Below are positions 19,639-28,432 of a DNA stretch of 64,000 nucleotides, piece by piece. The notes beneath the pieces were generated by a model, which saw nothing but the letters and a program-made list of their open reading frames with translations, did not search any database and was not told the DNA's origin. The stretch covers positions 2,418,001 to 2,482,000 of the forward strand of contig NZ_CP063989.1 in the NCBI RefSeq assembly GCF_014595995.2. Reading direction: 5' to 3'. Every line of letters starts with the position of its first letter. Within the stretch, counting starts at the first letter, position 1. The position numbers and the translations under genes were made by a program. The DNA comes from Actinomyces respiraculi (lineage in GTDB: Bacteria; Actinomycetota; Actinomycetes; Actinomycetales; Actinomycetaceae).

Positions 19639-19705
19639 GCCGCCGCTTTGCGCACTCACACCCCGCTGAGCCCCCGCCCGGCCGCCGCTTTGCGCACTCA
19701 CACCC
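19639..19705 (+). repeat. 25-bp direct repeat, two copies
   Basis: The same 25-bp word beginning GCCGCCGCTTTGCGC occurs at 19639-19663 and 19681-19705, identical in both, 42 bp apart. Each copy is followed by a CCCGCTGAGCCC-like word. Non-coding, just after radA. Confidence 0.75.
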
Positions 19706-19737
19706 ACCTCCCCCGCTGAGCCCTGCTGCCAGCCTCC

Positions 19738-19802
19738 AACTCTTCGGTTTGCTCTCGAACGTACGGCAAAAGACCGTACTTTCGAGAGCGAACCGAAGAG
19801 TT
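19738..19802 (+). repeat. Very long hairpin, 29-bp arms
   Basis: Arms 19738-19766 and 19774-19802 are complementary over 29 positions with one wobble and one mismatch, around a 7-nt loop (CAAAAGA). The outer stem is AACTCTTCGGTT / AACCGAAGAGTT. Its low GC compared with the surroundings makes it stand out. It is 112 bp after radA, with no run of T, so it is not a textbook terminator; an attenuator, processed RNA or mobile-element remnant are possible. Confidence 0.85.
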
Positions 19803-19824
19803 CGGCGGGGTGCCTGGGGGTGAG

Positions 19825-19948
19825 GGTGTCCACCGGGCGGACATGGGCGGGCTGTCGTGCCGACGGTGTTGGGGGCGTCCGCGGAATCATGCGGATTCCT
19901 CGGCTGGGTGCGCGTGGTCGTCGGTCTCATGTCCGCGCGGTGGACACG
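19825..19948 (+). repeat. Palindromic element family 2, copy a (124 bp)
   Basis: Inverted ends of 21 bp (19825-19845 GGTGTCCACCGG..., 19928-19948 ...GGTGGACACG) enclose 82 bp. The copy at 50921-51044 has the same total length, the same arm and interior lengths, and matching words at the same internal offsets, so the two are homologous. The interior carries CCGCGGAATCATGCGG, a core also found in family 1 elements. Non-coding. Confidence 0.75.
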
Positions 19949-19997
19949 ACACCCCTGATAGGGGCCACCGGCGGGGTATCCGGCCACCGCGGGACCT

Positions 19998-20180
19998 CAG
20001 TGCCCCGCGAGTTCGAGGAGGCGGGTGGAGCAGCGGCACCGTGCCCTCCGCCGGGTCACAGTGCCCCGCGAGTTCGAGGAGGCGGCTACGGCGCGGGCCG
20101 GGCTCACACCGTCGTCCGGGCTGCACCCCTCAAGCTCGAGGGATCGGGGGCGAGTTCAAGCCCGTAACCCTCGAACTCGA
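19998..20180 (+). repeat. Direct repeats of about 61-bp period and CTCGAACTCG decamers
   Basis: A 27-bp word starting CAGTGCCCCGCGAG is identical at 19998-20024 and 20059-20085, a 61-bp period; a degenerate third copy lies near 20121. The embedded decamer CGAGTTCGAG and its complement CTCGAACTCG (at 20171) recur. The same decamer is clustered at 50340-50450, beside another family 1 element. No gene is supported here. Confidence 0.6.
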
Positions 20181-20238
20181 CACGTACCCCTCGAACACGG
20201 CACCAGCACGGTCGACGGCGAGCCCCACCAGGACAGGC

Positions 20239-20450
20239 TTGCACGCTCATGTGACTGATGTGACTTGGCCGATTCGAACTTTTCATTGGTATTCCGCCAA
20301 TTGGGCCGTTTTGCCGAAAATGGCTTCCGCGGCTCCCATGTGCATGGGCCCTGCCCATGCACATGGGAGCCGAGGCACCCGAGAACACCAAACCAGAAAA
20401 CCGCAGAATTCCGCGGATTCCGCCCGAGGCCGAAAAGCGTGAGCGTGCAA
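20239..20450 (+). repeat. Palindromic intergenic element family 1, copy A (212 bp)
   Basis: Bounded by the perfect 11-bp inverted repeat TTGCACGCTCA / TGAGCGTGCAA. The centre has a perfect 19-bp stem starting GGCTCCCATGTGC with a 3-nt loop. Flanking sub-stems are GCCGTTTT/AAAATGGC and the near-palindrome CCGCAGAATTCCGCGG. Copies B and C have exactly the same length. It lies in the radA-disA gap; whether it is an RNA, a mobile element or a regulator is unknown. Confidence 0.85.
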
Positions 20451-20753
20451 CCCCCACCACACAGGTCGCCATAGGAGTCGCCACCACGCTACGCGAGTCA
20501 CTCCCGAGCGCCATCGCCTCAGGTGGGACCAAACGCTCAGGCCTCACGTAAGCCCACTGAGCCCCGTCAGCCCCGACCCGCCATGCTGAGCCCTGATGCT
20601 CGGCTCAGGTCTCAGCGCGGAAGCTCAGCCCTCAACGCTAACTTCGCACCCCAACCTCCTACTTCAGGCCGATGCGTACCGCCCGAGGCCCCCGGATACG
20701 ATGCCCACGGACGCAGGCCCGGCCATCGGGCGCCGCCACCCAGGAGACCCCTC

Positions 20754-21824
20754 ATGACCAACGCCCACGCGAGATCCCTGCGCGACACGCTCGCCCTCAT
20801 CGCCCCCGGCACCGTCCTGCGCGACGGACTCGAGCGCATTCTGCGCGGCCGCACCGGCGCGATCATCGTGCTCGGCTTCGACGAGACCGTCGAGGCCATC
20901 TCCTCGGGCGGCTTCACCCTCGACGTCGAGCTCTCCGCCGCGCGCCTGCGCGAGCTGTCCAAGATGGACGGTGCCGTCGTCATCGACCGGGACGCGAACC
21001 GCATCCGCCTGGCCAACGTCCAGCTCATGCCCAACTCCTCCATCGAGACGAGCGAGGCCGGCATGCGCCACCGCACGGCCGAGCGGGTCGCGCGTCAGAC
21101 CGGTTATCCAGTGTTGTCCGTGTCCCAGTCGATGCAGATCATCTCCCTGTACGTCGATGGCATCCGGCACGTCATCGAGCCGAGCGAGGCGATCCTCGCG
21201 CGCACCAACCAGGCCCTGGCCATCCTGGAGCGCTACACGACGCGGTTGGCCCGTACCTCCTCGGGGCTGGACACCTTGGAGATCGAGGACATGGTCACCG
21301 TCCGCGACGTCGCCACCGTCCTGCAACTGCTGGAGATGGTGCGTCGTATCGCCTCCGACATCGACGACTACGTCATCGAGCTCGGCACCGACGGCCGGCT
21401 CCTGGCCCTGCAGCACGAGGAGCTGACGCGCGGACTCATGGCCGAGCGCGAGTTCCTCCTGTCTGACTACCTGCCCGCGGATCTCGACACCGCCACCGTC
21501 GACGCCCGTCTCAAGTGGGTCGGGGCCCCCGCCCTGCTCGACCTGGCGATGGTCGCCCGCTCCATGGGGCTGGGTGGCCCCGACGGCCAGGACCTCGATG
21601 CCTCCCTGTCGCCCCGGGGCCTGCGGCTGATGTCGAAGATCCCCCGACTGCCGCTGGTGACGGCGCGGGAGATCGCCGAGCACTGGGGATCCCTGCAGGG
21701 GATCCTCGGGGCCACGGTCGAGGAGCTGCAGGCGGTCGACGGCGTCGGGGCGCGCAGGGCCCGCACGGTGCGCGACGGCCTGTCCCGTCTTGCTGAGGCC
21801 TCCCTCATCGACCGTTTCGGCTGA
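20754..21824 (+). CDS. disA: DNA integrity scanning protein DisA, diadenylate cyclase
   Basis: 356-residue DisA that makes c-di-AMP and scans DNA for lesions. The N-terminal DAC domain has the two catalytic motifs, MDGA (KMDGAVVIDRD, about residue 73) and RHRTAER (about residue 106). A central helical spine and a C-terminal helix-hairpin-helix domain (VDGVGARRARTV) follow. AGGAG lies 8 nt before ATG 20754. A TACGAT -10-like box at 20697-20702 gives a leader of about 50 nt. Downstream neighbour is convergent. Confidence 0.96.
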   Translation: MTNAHARSLRDTLALIAPGTVLRDGLERILRGRTGAIIVLGFDETVEAISSGGFTLDVELSAARLRELSKMDGAVVIDRDANRIRLANVQLMPNSSIETSEAGMRHRTAERVARQTGYPVLSVSQSMQIISLYVDGIRHVIEPSEAILARTNQALAILERYTTRLARTSSGLDTLEIEDMVTVRDVATVLQLLEMVRRIASDIDDYVIELGTDGRLLALQHEELTRGLMAEREFLLSDYLPADLDTATVDARLKWVGAPALLDLAMVARSMGLGGPDGQDLDASLSPRGLRLMSKIPRLPLVTAREIAEHWGSLQGILGATVEELQAVDGVGARRARTVRDGLSRLAEASLIDRFG

Positions 21825-21919
21825 CCCGCTCCTCAGGCCCGCCCGGCCCGCAACCAGTGGGGCCGCCGTCGCCAGTGGAGACGCAGCCCATGACGCCGCA
21901 GTCGCCAACGGGTCCGACC

Positions 21920-23131
21920 TCAGCCGATGATGAAGACGTGCTCCCCGGTGACCGCAACGCCACCCAACTCGAGGTGGAGGACGTAGGTGCCCTCCGTGGC
22001 GACCGAGGGATCGGCAGCGGGAGTAGTCGGCCCGCCTGTCTCACCCTCGGCGCCTGCCTCGCCGTCGGCACCTGCCTCACCTTCAGCAGCCTCAGTAGGT
22101 GCGGTCGACTCGGGGGCCTGAGTCGGCGCGGGCGCCTCGGAGGCTCCACCAGTTGGCGCGCACTGCCCGGTGCTCACACGCCCGTCCCAGGTCAGAGTCG
22201 CCGTCGCGCTTTCCCCCGCGTTCACGAGGAGCAGGCGCTGCGTGGGCTCGGCCGGGCAGGAGAGCGAGTTCCACTGCCCGACGCCGCCCGAGGTGATGAC
22301 GAGACCGAGGCTCGCTCCGCCGACATCAAGCAGGCAGGCCTCTGAACCCTTGTTGGTCAGCGTGGCGTTGACGCTCAGGCCCGCACCGGTCGCAACCATC
22401 GTGGGGGCGCTGGTGACAACCTCGAGCTGCTCCGCGGAGCAGGCGACGGGGTCGGGGTAGACGGTGACGACCGCCTCGGCTGCCTGTTGCTCGTCCTGCT
22501 CGCGGATCGTGTCCCGCGTCCAGGTCGCGGCGGCGAGGATCGCGTAGGAGCCCGCCGCCAGGATCGCGATGACGACGCCGATGACGAGAAGCCAGCGCAG
22601 CCAGTAGCGGGGTTGGCGCGGCTTCTGCCGGGGGGTGCGACCGCGTCGTGCGGCGGGGCGTGTCTGGGAACGTGCGACGGGGTGGCGTCCCTGGGAGGGG
22701 CGGTCCCCGGTGCGAGCCCGGCTCCGGTGGGCGGGACTTGCGGCGGCGGGGTGGCCGGGGCTTCCCGTGCGTCGGCGCTCGGCGGGCCCTGCGGTCTGGC
22801 GACTGGTTCGGGGGTCCCGCTGTGCCTCGCCCGTGCGGCGGGCGGAGGCGCTGGGCCGGGCGGTGCGTGGCACGCGCTGGGCATGCGCGCGGCCGGTTCC
22901 GGTGGGGCGGCCAGCGCCGGAGGGACGACCGGTGCCGGTGGGGCGGCCAGGGGTACCGGCCGAAGAGCCCGAGCGCCCCGCGCCGGTTGCTCCAGCGGAC
23001 CGTCCTGCCGACGTCGCACCGCCCGTGCCGCGGGAAGTTCTGGATCCGTGTGCGGACCCGGGCGCCCGATTGTGGGCGGGCTTCTGCGTCCGACGGCGTG
23101 CGTCGTCCTGCGAGCTGCGTCCGGGAGCCAT
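21920..23131 (-). CDS. Membrane-anchored protein with DUF4232-like outer domain
   Basis: 403 residues. The first 175 are low-complexity and basic (Arg, Gly, Ser, Thr, Pro), then comes one membrane helix LRWLLVIGVVIAILAAGSYA. The outer part has two Cys-bearing strands (VACSAEQLEV, EACLLDVGG, LSCPAE, GQCAPTGG) in the style of DUF4232 domains, an EGEAGADGEAGAEGE repeat linker and a final beta segment. Orientation N-in is inferred. ATG 23131 lies 6 nt after TAGGCT (23138-23143, minus strand), so it is probably leaderless. Function unknown; convergent with disA. Confidence 0.75.
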   Translation of the reverse strand: MAPGRSSQDDARRRTQKPAHNRAPGSAHGSRTSRGTGGATSAGRSAGATGAGRSGSSAGTPGRPTGTGRPSGAGRPTGTGRAHAQRVPRTARPSASARRTGEAQRDPRTSRQTAGPAERRRTGSPGHPAAASPAHRSRARTGDRPSQGRHPVARSQTRPAARRGRTPRQKPRQPRYWLRWLLVIGVVIAILAAGSYAILAAATWTRDTIREQDEQQAAEAVVTVYPDPVACSAEQLEVVTSAPTMVATGAGLSVNATLTNKGSEACLLDVGGASLGLVITSGGVGQWNSLSCPAEPTQRLLLVNAGESATATLTWDGRVSTGQCAPTGGASEAPAPTQAPESTAPTEAAEGEAGADGEAGAEGETGGPTTPAADPSVATEGTYVLHLELGGVAVTGEHVFIIG

Positions 23132-23460
23132 GGGCTGAGCCTACCGACGGGCGACAACGCTGCCTCAGCGCCCCGCCGAGTCCCCGCCCCGACCGACGGC
23201 GAAGGGTTGGGTGGGGTCGCCTGAGGGGTACTTGGTCTGGGGGATCCACAGGTGGCTGGCCAGGGACACAATCGGTCCCGACCCGCCGCGACGTAGCAGG
23301 TTGTCCACAGGTGGTGGGTTTGTGGTGGTGGTTGTGGTGGTGGCGTGGTTAGGCTCGGGGTGTTCCTGGCCCGGGGGCAGGGGCGATGGTGCCTCCCTTG
23401 TGTCCCCCGGGTGTCCCTCTTTCTCTTTCTTTTGACGCTCCCCCCTGGTGGTGATCCCTG
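23132..23460. other. Divergent intergenic region, 329 bp
   Basis: Separates two divergent membrane-protein genes. It holds the TAGGCT box for the leftward gene, a GT-rich stretch (GGTGGTGGTTGTGGTGGTGG region, 23310-23345) and a pyrimidine-rich run (CTCTTTCTCTTTCTTTTG) about 45 bp before the rightward gene. No further gene is seen. Confidence 0.6.
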
Positions 23461-24285
23461 ATGAGCCTTCGTTTCCTGCGGCCCGACCCGCACGGTAGGG
23501 CCGACGAGCCCGGCCTGGCCGGCGTGGCCGACTCGTGCGGTCTGGTCGGTGGCGTGCGTGGTGGGCAGGCCGACGACGTCGAGGCCGTGGCTCAGGCGCG
23601 GCGTGCGTGGCGGCGGTTCCTGGTGCTCATGGTCGTGCTCGTGGTGGTGTGTGCTGCTGCTGGGGCCGGGGCGGCGCGCTGGTGGAGCAGCCACCGGCCG
23701 CGCGATCCCTACCCGTGGGAGACGTCGGTGGCCTCCAGCTACCGGCCACCCACCACCACACCCACGCCTGAGCTCACGCCTGAGCCGACGCCGACGTCGA
23801 CGTCGTCGTTGTCAAGCCTGCTGTCGGCTGAGGAGCAGGCCCTGCGTGAGGCGGCCCTGGCCACGCCCGCACCCGAGCGGCCCGCCACCATCGACCAGTT
23901 CACCCCCGAGGGCGCCATCGCCGCCGCCGAGTACTACCTGTCCCTCTTGCGCTATGTCTACGCCACGGGAGACCTGAGCGCCTGGCAGGCCATGAGCGAC
24001 CCACACTGCATCTTCTGCACCAGTGTCACCGACTATGCAATTGAGCTACACGACGCCGGTGGGTGGACCGACCCCTGGGAGCAGGAGGTCACCCCCACCA
24101 CCTACGGGGCCGCCGACACCGACCTCAACATCTGGCTCATCACCCTCCACGCCACCCATCCCGAGACCGTCGAGCACGACGGCTCCGGGGGCACTAGCAC
24201 CCTCGCGGCCGAGGACATCACGTTCGTTCTCCAGCTGCGCTGGGACGGAAAGACCTGGATCGTCGAAGCGGGTGAGATCCGATGA
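23461..24285 (+). CDS. DUF6318-like membrane-anchored protein
   Basis: 274 residues. An N-terminal cytoplasmic stretch, one membrane helix FLVLMVVLVVVCAAAGAGAA (about 54-73), a Thr/Pro-rich stalk and a folded outer domain starting at TPEGAIAAAEYYLSLLRYVY. The SDPHCIFC and late FVLQLRWDGKTWIV segments fit the DUF6318 family of small actinomycete surface proteins; I recognise it by pattern, without alignment. The Shine-Dalgarno is weak (GGTGAT). Its last four bases ATGA overlap the next gene, so the pair is coupled. Confidence 0.7.
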   Translation: MSLRFLRPDPHGRADEPGLAGVADSCGLVGGVRGGQADDVEAVAQARRAWRRFLVLMVVLVVVCAAAGAGAARWWSSHRPRDPYPWETSVASSYRPPTTTPTPELTPEPTPTSTSSLSSLLSAEEQALREAALATPAPERPATIDQFTPEGAIAAAEYYLSLLRYVYATGDLSAWQAMSDPHCIFCTSVTDYAIELHDAGGWTDPWEQEVTPTTYGAADTDLNIWLITLHATHPETVEHDGSGGTSTLAAEDITFVLQLRWDGKTWIVEAGEIR

Positions 24286-25103
24286 CGTCACTGCCCTGGC
24301 TCACCGTCCCGACCGTCCTCAGCCTCATCCTCGCCACCCCGGTACCACCCGCAGACGACGACACCGTATGGTCAACTCACGCCGAAGGGGACCGGGCGAC
24401 TGTCACCTCGACGAGCCAGACCACGGTTCCGGCTCCGGGCTCTGGTGCGCCTGCGCCGGTGTCTGGGGGTTATGTTCCTCTGGCGCAGGATGCGGCCGCG
24501 GTGTCTGCTGGTCGCGGGTGGAGTGCGTGCACGCCTACCGCCGGTGAGGTCCAGGTCGGTGTGCTGACCAAGGCTCTGGGACGGTTGTGCCCGCCGGCCC
24601 CAGAGCCTGCTGGGCAGCCAGCCGCCGCTGAGGCCGGCGCGCCCGTAAGCCTGACCGCCTCGGACGTGTCCACCCTGCTGGTCGGCGGCTCGGGCCTGGT
24701 GCGCCAGCCACCCGGGGACCAGGTGATCGTGACCATGGACCTGATCGTCTACACCAACCCCTCACCCCGGACCCTGACCACCACCATCGCCGGCACGACG
24801 GTCACGGTGGTGGCCACGCCCATCTCCTACACCTGGAGCTGGGGCGACGGCACCAGCACCACCACCACCGACCCGGGCCGGCCCTACCCCCACCAGAGCG
24901 TGGTCCACCGCTACCACAAACGCGAGACGGACGTGGTCGTCAGCCTGACCACCACCTGGGCCGCCACCTACACCATCGACGGCCAGAGCACCACCAGGCC
25001 CGTGACCGGCACCATCACCACCACCGAGACCTCCACCCCCTTCACCCTCATCCGCCTGACCTCCATCCTGACCGACGACGCCGAGGAAGCCATGGGCCAC
25101 TAA
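24282..25103 (+). CDS. Secreted protein with PKD-like domain, function unknown
   Basis: 273 residues, starting with a hydrophobic segment (LPWLTVPTVLSLILATPVPP) that looks like a signal peptide. The C-terminal half has the PKD-like hallmark TWSWGDGTSTTTTDPGRPYP followed by HRYHKRETDVVVSLTTTW, a beta-sandwich typical of surface proteins. Threonine runs are frequent. It overlaps the DUF6318-like gene by four bases (ATGA), suggesting that the two products work together at the cell surface. Confidence 0.75.
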   Translation: MTSLPWLTVPTVLSLILATPVPPADDDTVWSTHAEGDRATVTSTSQTTVPAPGSGAPAPVSGGYVPLAQDAAAVSAGRGWSACTPTAGEVQVGVLTKALGRLCPPAPEPAGQPAAAEAGAPVSLTASDVSTLLVGGSGLVRQPPGDQVIVTMDLIVYTNPSPRTLTTTIAGTTVTVVATPISYTWSWGDGTSTTTTDPGRPYPHQSVVHRYHKRETDVVVSLTTTWAATYTIDGQSTTRPVTGTITTTETSTPFTLIRLTSILTDDAEEAMGH

Positions 25104-25207
25104 CCCCACCAACCCCGCCGAACACCTCGCCTCGCTGCCGAACGCAACGACGACCCACCGCACGCTCCAGAGCAAAACGACAGCCTCCGCAGGCACGAGG
25201 ACGCCGG

Positions 25208-26457
25208 TCAAGGCAGACAGTAGGTCCCACCACCATCACCGGTGCTGATAAGCCCATCAGCAAGCAAACCAGCCAAGACCCGCTGAGGCTGGTCCGGATC
25301 CACCTGGTCAGGACGCCCCACCCGGTCGGCCCTGCCCGCCACGCCTGACCGGCCTGCCGGAGCCACATGGTCGGCCCGGTGACCCTGGTCCCGGTCGGCT
25401 CGCCCCGCCCGGTCCGCGCGCGTCGGCCCATCGGCGGGCTCCGCGCCCCGGGAGCCCGCGAGCGCGGCGGCTTGGAGCAGGACCTCGCGTCCCACCGCAG
25501 TCCCCGCCGGTGCCTCGCGCAGCCGAGCCATGACAAGGCCGCGGGCCTGGCGGTCCGTGCCGTGCCAGGACTGGGTGCGGCGCCGGGAGGCGTGCTCGTC
25601 GGCCGGCTGGCCGGCGGCGAGCCAGGCGCAGCGATCGCGCCAGGGGCACTGGTCGCAGCGCGGGGCGCGCGCGGTGCACACGAGGGCGCCCAGCTCCATG
25701 ACGGCGGCGGACCAGATCGAGCCCTCGGTGTCGGATGCGGGCTGGAGGGCGTCGGCGCGGTCGGTCTCGGCCCGGGTGAGGGTGGGCGGGGCCAGGGCCG
25801 TGCCCGCGTGGACGCGGGCGAGGACCCGGCGCACGTTCGTGTCGAGGGTCAGGGCCCTGCGCCCGTGGGCGAAGGCGAGGACGGCCCCGGCCGTGTAGGG
25901 GCCGATGCCCGGCAGGGCGAGCAGGGCGTCGCCATCCTGTGGCAGGACGCCGTTGTGCTGCTCGACGACGGTGCGGGCCATCTCGATCAGGCGCAGCGCC
26001 CGGCGCGGGTACCCCAGGCGGCCCCACACGCGCAGGACCTCGCCGGTGTCCGCTGCGGCCAGCGCGGCCGGGTCGGGCCAGCGGTCCAGCCACTCGCGCC
26101 AGGCGGGCAGGACGCGCTCGACGGGGGTCTGCTGACTCATGACCTCGCAGACGAGGACGGCGTAGGGCTGGTGCCGGGCCGCCTCCACGGCAGGTCTCGG
26201 GCGTGCTCGCGGTACCAGTTGATGACCTCGCGGGCCGCCTCGGGCCCGGCGACGCCGGTGGACGGGGCCCGCTGCGCCCCGACGTCGACACCGCCGGCGG
26301 CACCGTCACGCGATCCGGCGGCGGTACCGTCACGCGACTCGACGGCGCCCCCGCCCTCCCCGCGCGCGGCCCCGCGTGCCCCGCCGTCGGACCCAACCAC
26401 AGCCCCGCCGTCGGCACCATCCACGGCCTCGCTAGCCCCCTTGCCCTCGCCGCTCAC
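25208..26457 (-). pseudogene. mutY: A/G-specific adenine glycosylase with internal frameshift
   Basis: Two overlapping frames together make one MutY. The first (26457 leftward) carries INWYREHARDLPWRRPGTS; the second continues PYAVLVCEVMSQQTPVERVL. They are joined only if one C is restored at the GGG/CCC run near 26165-26167. The rest is normal: catalytic Asp in TLDTNVRRV and an intact 4Fe-4S ligand set, C-x6-C-x2-C-x5-C (CTARAPRCDQCPWRDRC). The N-terminus has a Gly/Ala-rich extension. GTG 26457 overlaps the stop of the acetyltransferase (GTGA). It may be a true loss, a sequencing error or a slippage site. Confidence 0.8.
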
Positions 26458-27032
26458 AGCTCAAGCAGCATGCGGGTGTTGCCCAGGGTATTGGGCTTGA
26501 CGCGCGCGAGGTCAAGGAACTCGGCGACGCCGTCGTCGTGGGAGCGGACCATCTCGCTGAAGACGTCGGTGCCCACGGGCGTGCCCGCAATCGGCCTGAA
26601 GCCGTGCGCCTGGAAGAAGTCGACCTCAAAGGTCAGGCAAAAGACCCGTCGCAGGCCCAGCGCGCGAGCCTGCTCCACAAGTCGGGCCAACAGGGCCGAG
26701 CCGAGCCGACGGTGCAGGTGGTCGGGCCGCACGGCGAGGGTGCGGACCTCGGCGATGTCGTCCCACATGACGTGCAGGGCCCCGCAGCCGACCACCTCAT
26801 GGGCGCCGGGGGTCGCACCGTGCTCGCCGCCATGGCCGGTCTCGGCAACGCTGAACTCCTGGATGTCCTCGAAGTAGCTGATGAGGTCCTTGGAGATGAG
26901 GATGCGGCGATCGGCGTAGGGGCGCACGAGCTCGCAGATGGCGCGGGCATCGCGCGGCATGGCGGGACGCAGAACGATGCCGCCGTCGAGGGCCTTGACC
27001 GCATGGCTGGCGCGGACGGTGGAGGGGGTCAT
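26454..27032 (-). CDS. argA: GNAT amino-acid N-acetyltransferase (ArgA-type)
   Basis: 192-residue GNAT enzyme. The order of motifs (DARAICELVRPYADRRILI, EVRTLAVRPDHLHRRLGSAL for acetyl-CoA binding, FFQAHGFRPI) matches the short actinobacterial N-acetylglutamate synthase that starts arginine synthesis. ATG 27032 overlaps the upstream regulator's stop by four bases (ATGA), and its own stop overlaps mutY. Coupling to a SorC regulator and mutY is not an arginine operon, so the substrate is a family-based inference. Confidence 0.75.
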   Translation of the reverse strand: MTPSTVRASHAVKALDGGIVLRPAMPRDARAICELVRPYADRRILISKDLISYFEDIQEFSVAETGHGGEHGATPGAHEVVGCGALHVMWDDIAEVRTLAVRPDHLHRRLGSALLARLVEQARALGLRRVFCLTFEVDFFQAHGFRPIAGTPVGTDVFSEMVRSHDDGVAEFLDLARVKPNTLGNTRMLLEL

Positions 27033-28297
27033 GTCCTGTCCTTCCGGTGACTGAGTGCCAGAACGGCGCGGGCGGTGGCGTCGTCGACGACGAGGTCGGT
27101 GGCGACCCGGGCACGCAGGGCCGCGAGCGCGGCGCGGGCCTTGCCGGTGCCGGCCACGACGCACAGTCTGCGCGGGATGCGGGCGAGCTGGGCGGGTGTG
27201 GGGCCGGTGGCCCGGGCGTTGAGGTCGATGTCACGCCAGGTGCCGTCGGCGCGCAGGAGGACGGTGCACACGTCCCCGACGACCTCCTCGCGGTGGACGA
27301 CGGCGAGGTCCACGCGGGTGAGGTGGCCCCCGGAGTAGACCTGGCTGGGCAGGTCCGAGCTGAGCGAGCCGACGCCGAAGACGGCGATGCGGGCGCGGGA
27401 GGCGACGGCGAGGACGCGTTTGACCGAGCGTTCGGACCACATGGCCCGGCGTGTGGCGACCTGGTCGAAGAAGGCGGGCACGGGGAAGGCGATGGTCCGT
27501 GCGCCCAGGGACTGGCCCATGCGCGACAGGACGTCGCCTGCGCTGGGCCCCTCGCGCAGGGGGTCGGAGGCGCCGTTGAGCTGGACGAGGGTGAGTCCGG
27601 GCACGCGCCGGGTGGGCAGGGCCGCACTAAGCTCTCCCATGGTGGTGCCCCAGGCGACGCCGACGACGAACCCGCCGTCCGTGGTTGGGGCGGCCTCGTG
27701 GCCAACGGCGGCCGGCCCGTGGGACCCGACGGCAGTGGACCCGCTGGAGCCGACGGCGGTGGGCCCGCTCGGACCAGTGGACCCGACGGCAGTGGACCCG
27801 CTGGAGCCGACGGCGGTCTGGGTGGCCTCGGCGTCGATCATCTCGGTGAGGGTCGTGGCGGCGACGGCGGCGACCTGCTGGAGGCGGTGGATCTCGGTGG
27901 CGCCCTCTCGCACATGGACGATGCGGGCGCGCACCCCGTACTCGTCGAGGAAGCGGCGCTCGAGGCTTCCGGCGGCGCCGGGCTCGCGCAGCTCGATGCG
28001 CACGACGCCCTCGTCGCGGGCTCGGGCGAGCAGGCGAGAGACGGTGGAGCGGGAGACGCCCAGGTGATGGGCGATGACCTCCATGGTCTCGCCCTGCGCG
28101 TAGTACATCGAGGCGGCGGTGTAGACGGCGCCGGGGCTCGTCGTGGCCGGGGCCTTGCTCCGGGCAGAGGTCGCGCTCGCGGCGGAGGTGGCCGTGCGGG
28201 AGACGGCTGGGGCGGCCGGAGTCGTGCTTCGGGCAGAGGCGGTTGCGCTGCGGCCGGGGCTCGGGTCGGTCACGGCGTTGCTGCGGGCGGTGGGCAT
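27029..28297 (-). CDS. SorC/DeoR-type sugar-responsive regulator
   Basis: 422 residues. After a Ser/Thr/Ala-rich leader of about 65 residues there is a helix-turn-helix (MEVIAHHLGVSRSTVSRLLA) and a SorC-type effector domain (GVAWGTTMGELSAALP, GDVLSRMGQSLGARTIAFPVP, FGVGSLSSDLPSQVYSGGHL). The effector domain is interrupted by a TAVGSSGS-like repeat of about 35 residues encoded by two perfect 39-bp repeats (27722-27760, 27779-27817). It diverges from glpD-glpK, so control of glycerol use is likely. ATG 28297 has GGAGG at 10 nt. Confidence 0.85.
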   Translation of the reverse strand: MPTARSNAVTDPSPGRSATASARSTTPAAPAVSRTATSAASATSARSKAPATTSPGAVYTAASMYYAQGETMEVIAHHLGVSRSTVSRLLARARDEGVVRIELREPGAAGSLERRFLDEYGVRARIVHVREGATEIHRLQQVAAVAATTLTEMIDAEATQTAVGSSGSTAVGSTGPSGPTAVGSSGSTAVGSHGPAAVGHEAAPTTDGGFVVGVAWGTTMGELSAALPTRRVPGLTLVQLNGASDPLREGPSAGDVLSRMGQSLGARTIAFPVPAFFDQVATRRAMWSERSVKRVLAVASRARIAVFGVGSLSSDLPSQVYSGGHLTRVDLAVVHREEVVGDVCTVLLRADGTWRDIDLNARATGPTPAQLARIPRRLCVVAGTGKARAALAALRARVATDLVVDDATARAVLALSHRKDRT

Positions 28298-28322
28298 CGT
28301 TCCAGCGCCTCCTCTCCGGCTG

Positions 28323-28336
28323 TGCACGTTCGTGCA
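28323..28336. promoter_or_regulatory. Candidate operator, glpD/regulator gap
   Basis: TGCACG-TT-CGTGCA is a perfect 14-bp palindrome midway between the divergent SorC-type regulator and glpD. Position and symmetry suggest the regulator's binding site. Confidence 0.45.
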
Positions 28337-28432
28337 GGACGCTTGCTCATCCTCGCACACCCTCGTGATCCTGGAGGTGGACACCTGACGAAGCGCCCGC
28401 GCACCCCGCGGCGCCCGACCCGAGGAGTAGCC

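Noticed and set aside
19810..20442. 210-codon open frame across the radA-disA gap
   Set aside because: It runs through two palindromic elements and direct repeats, has no Shine-Dalgarno support and no protein-like pattern.
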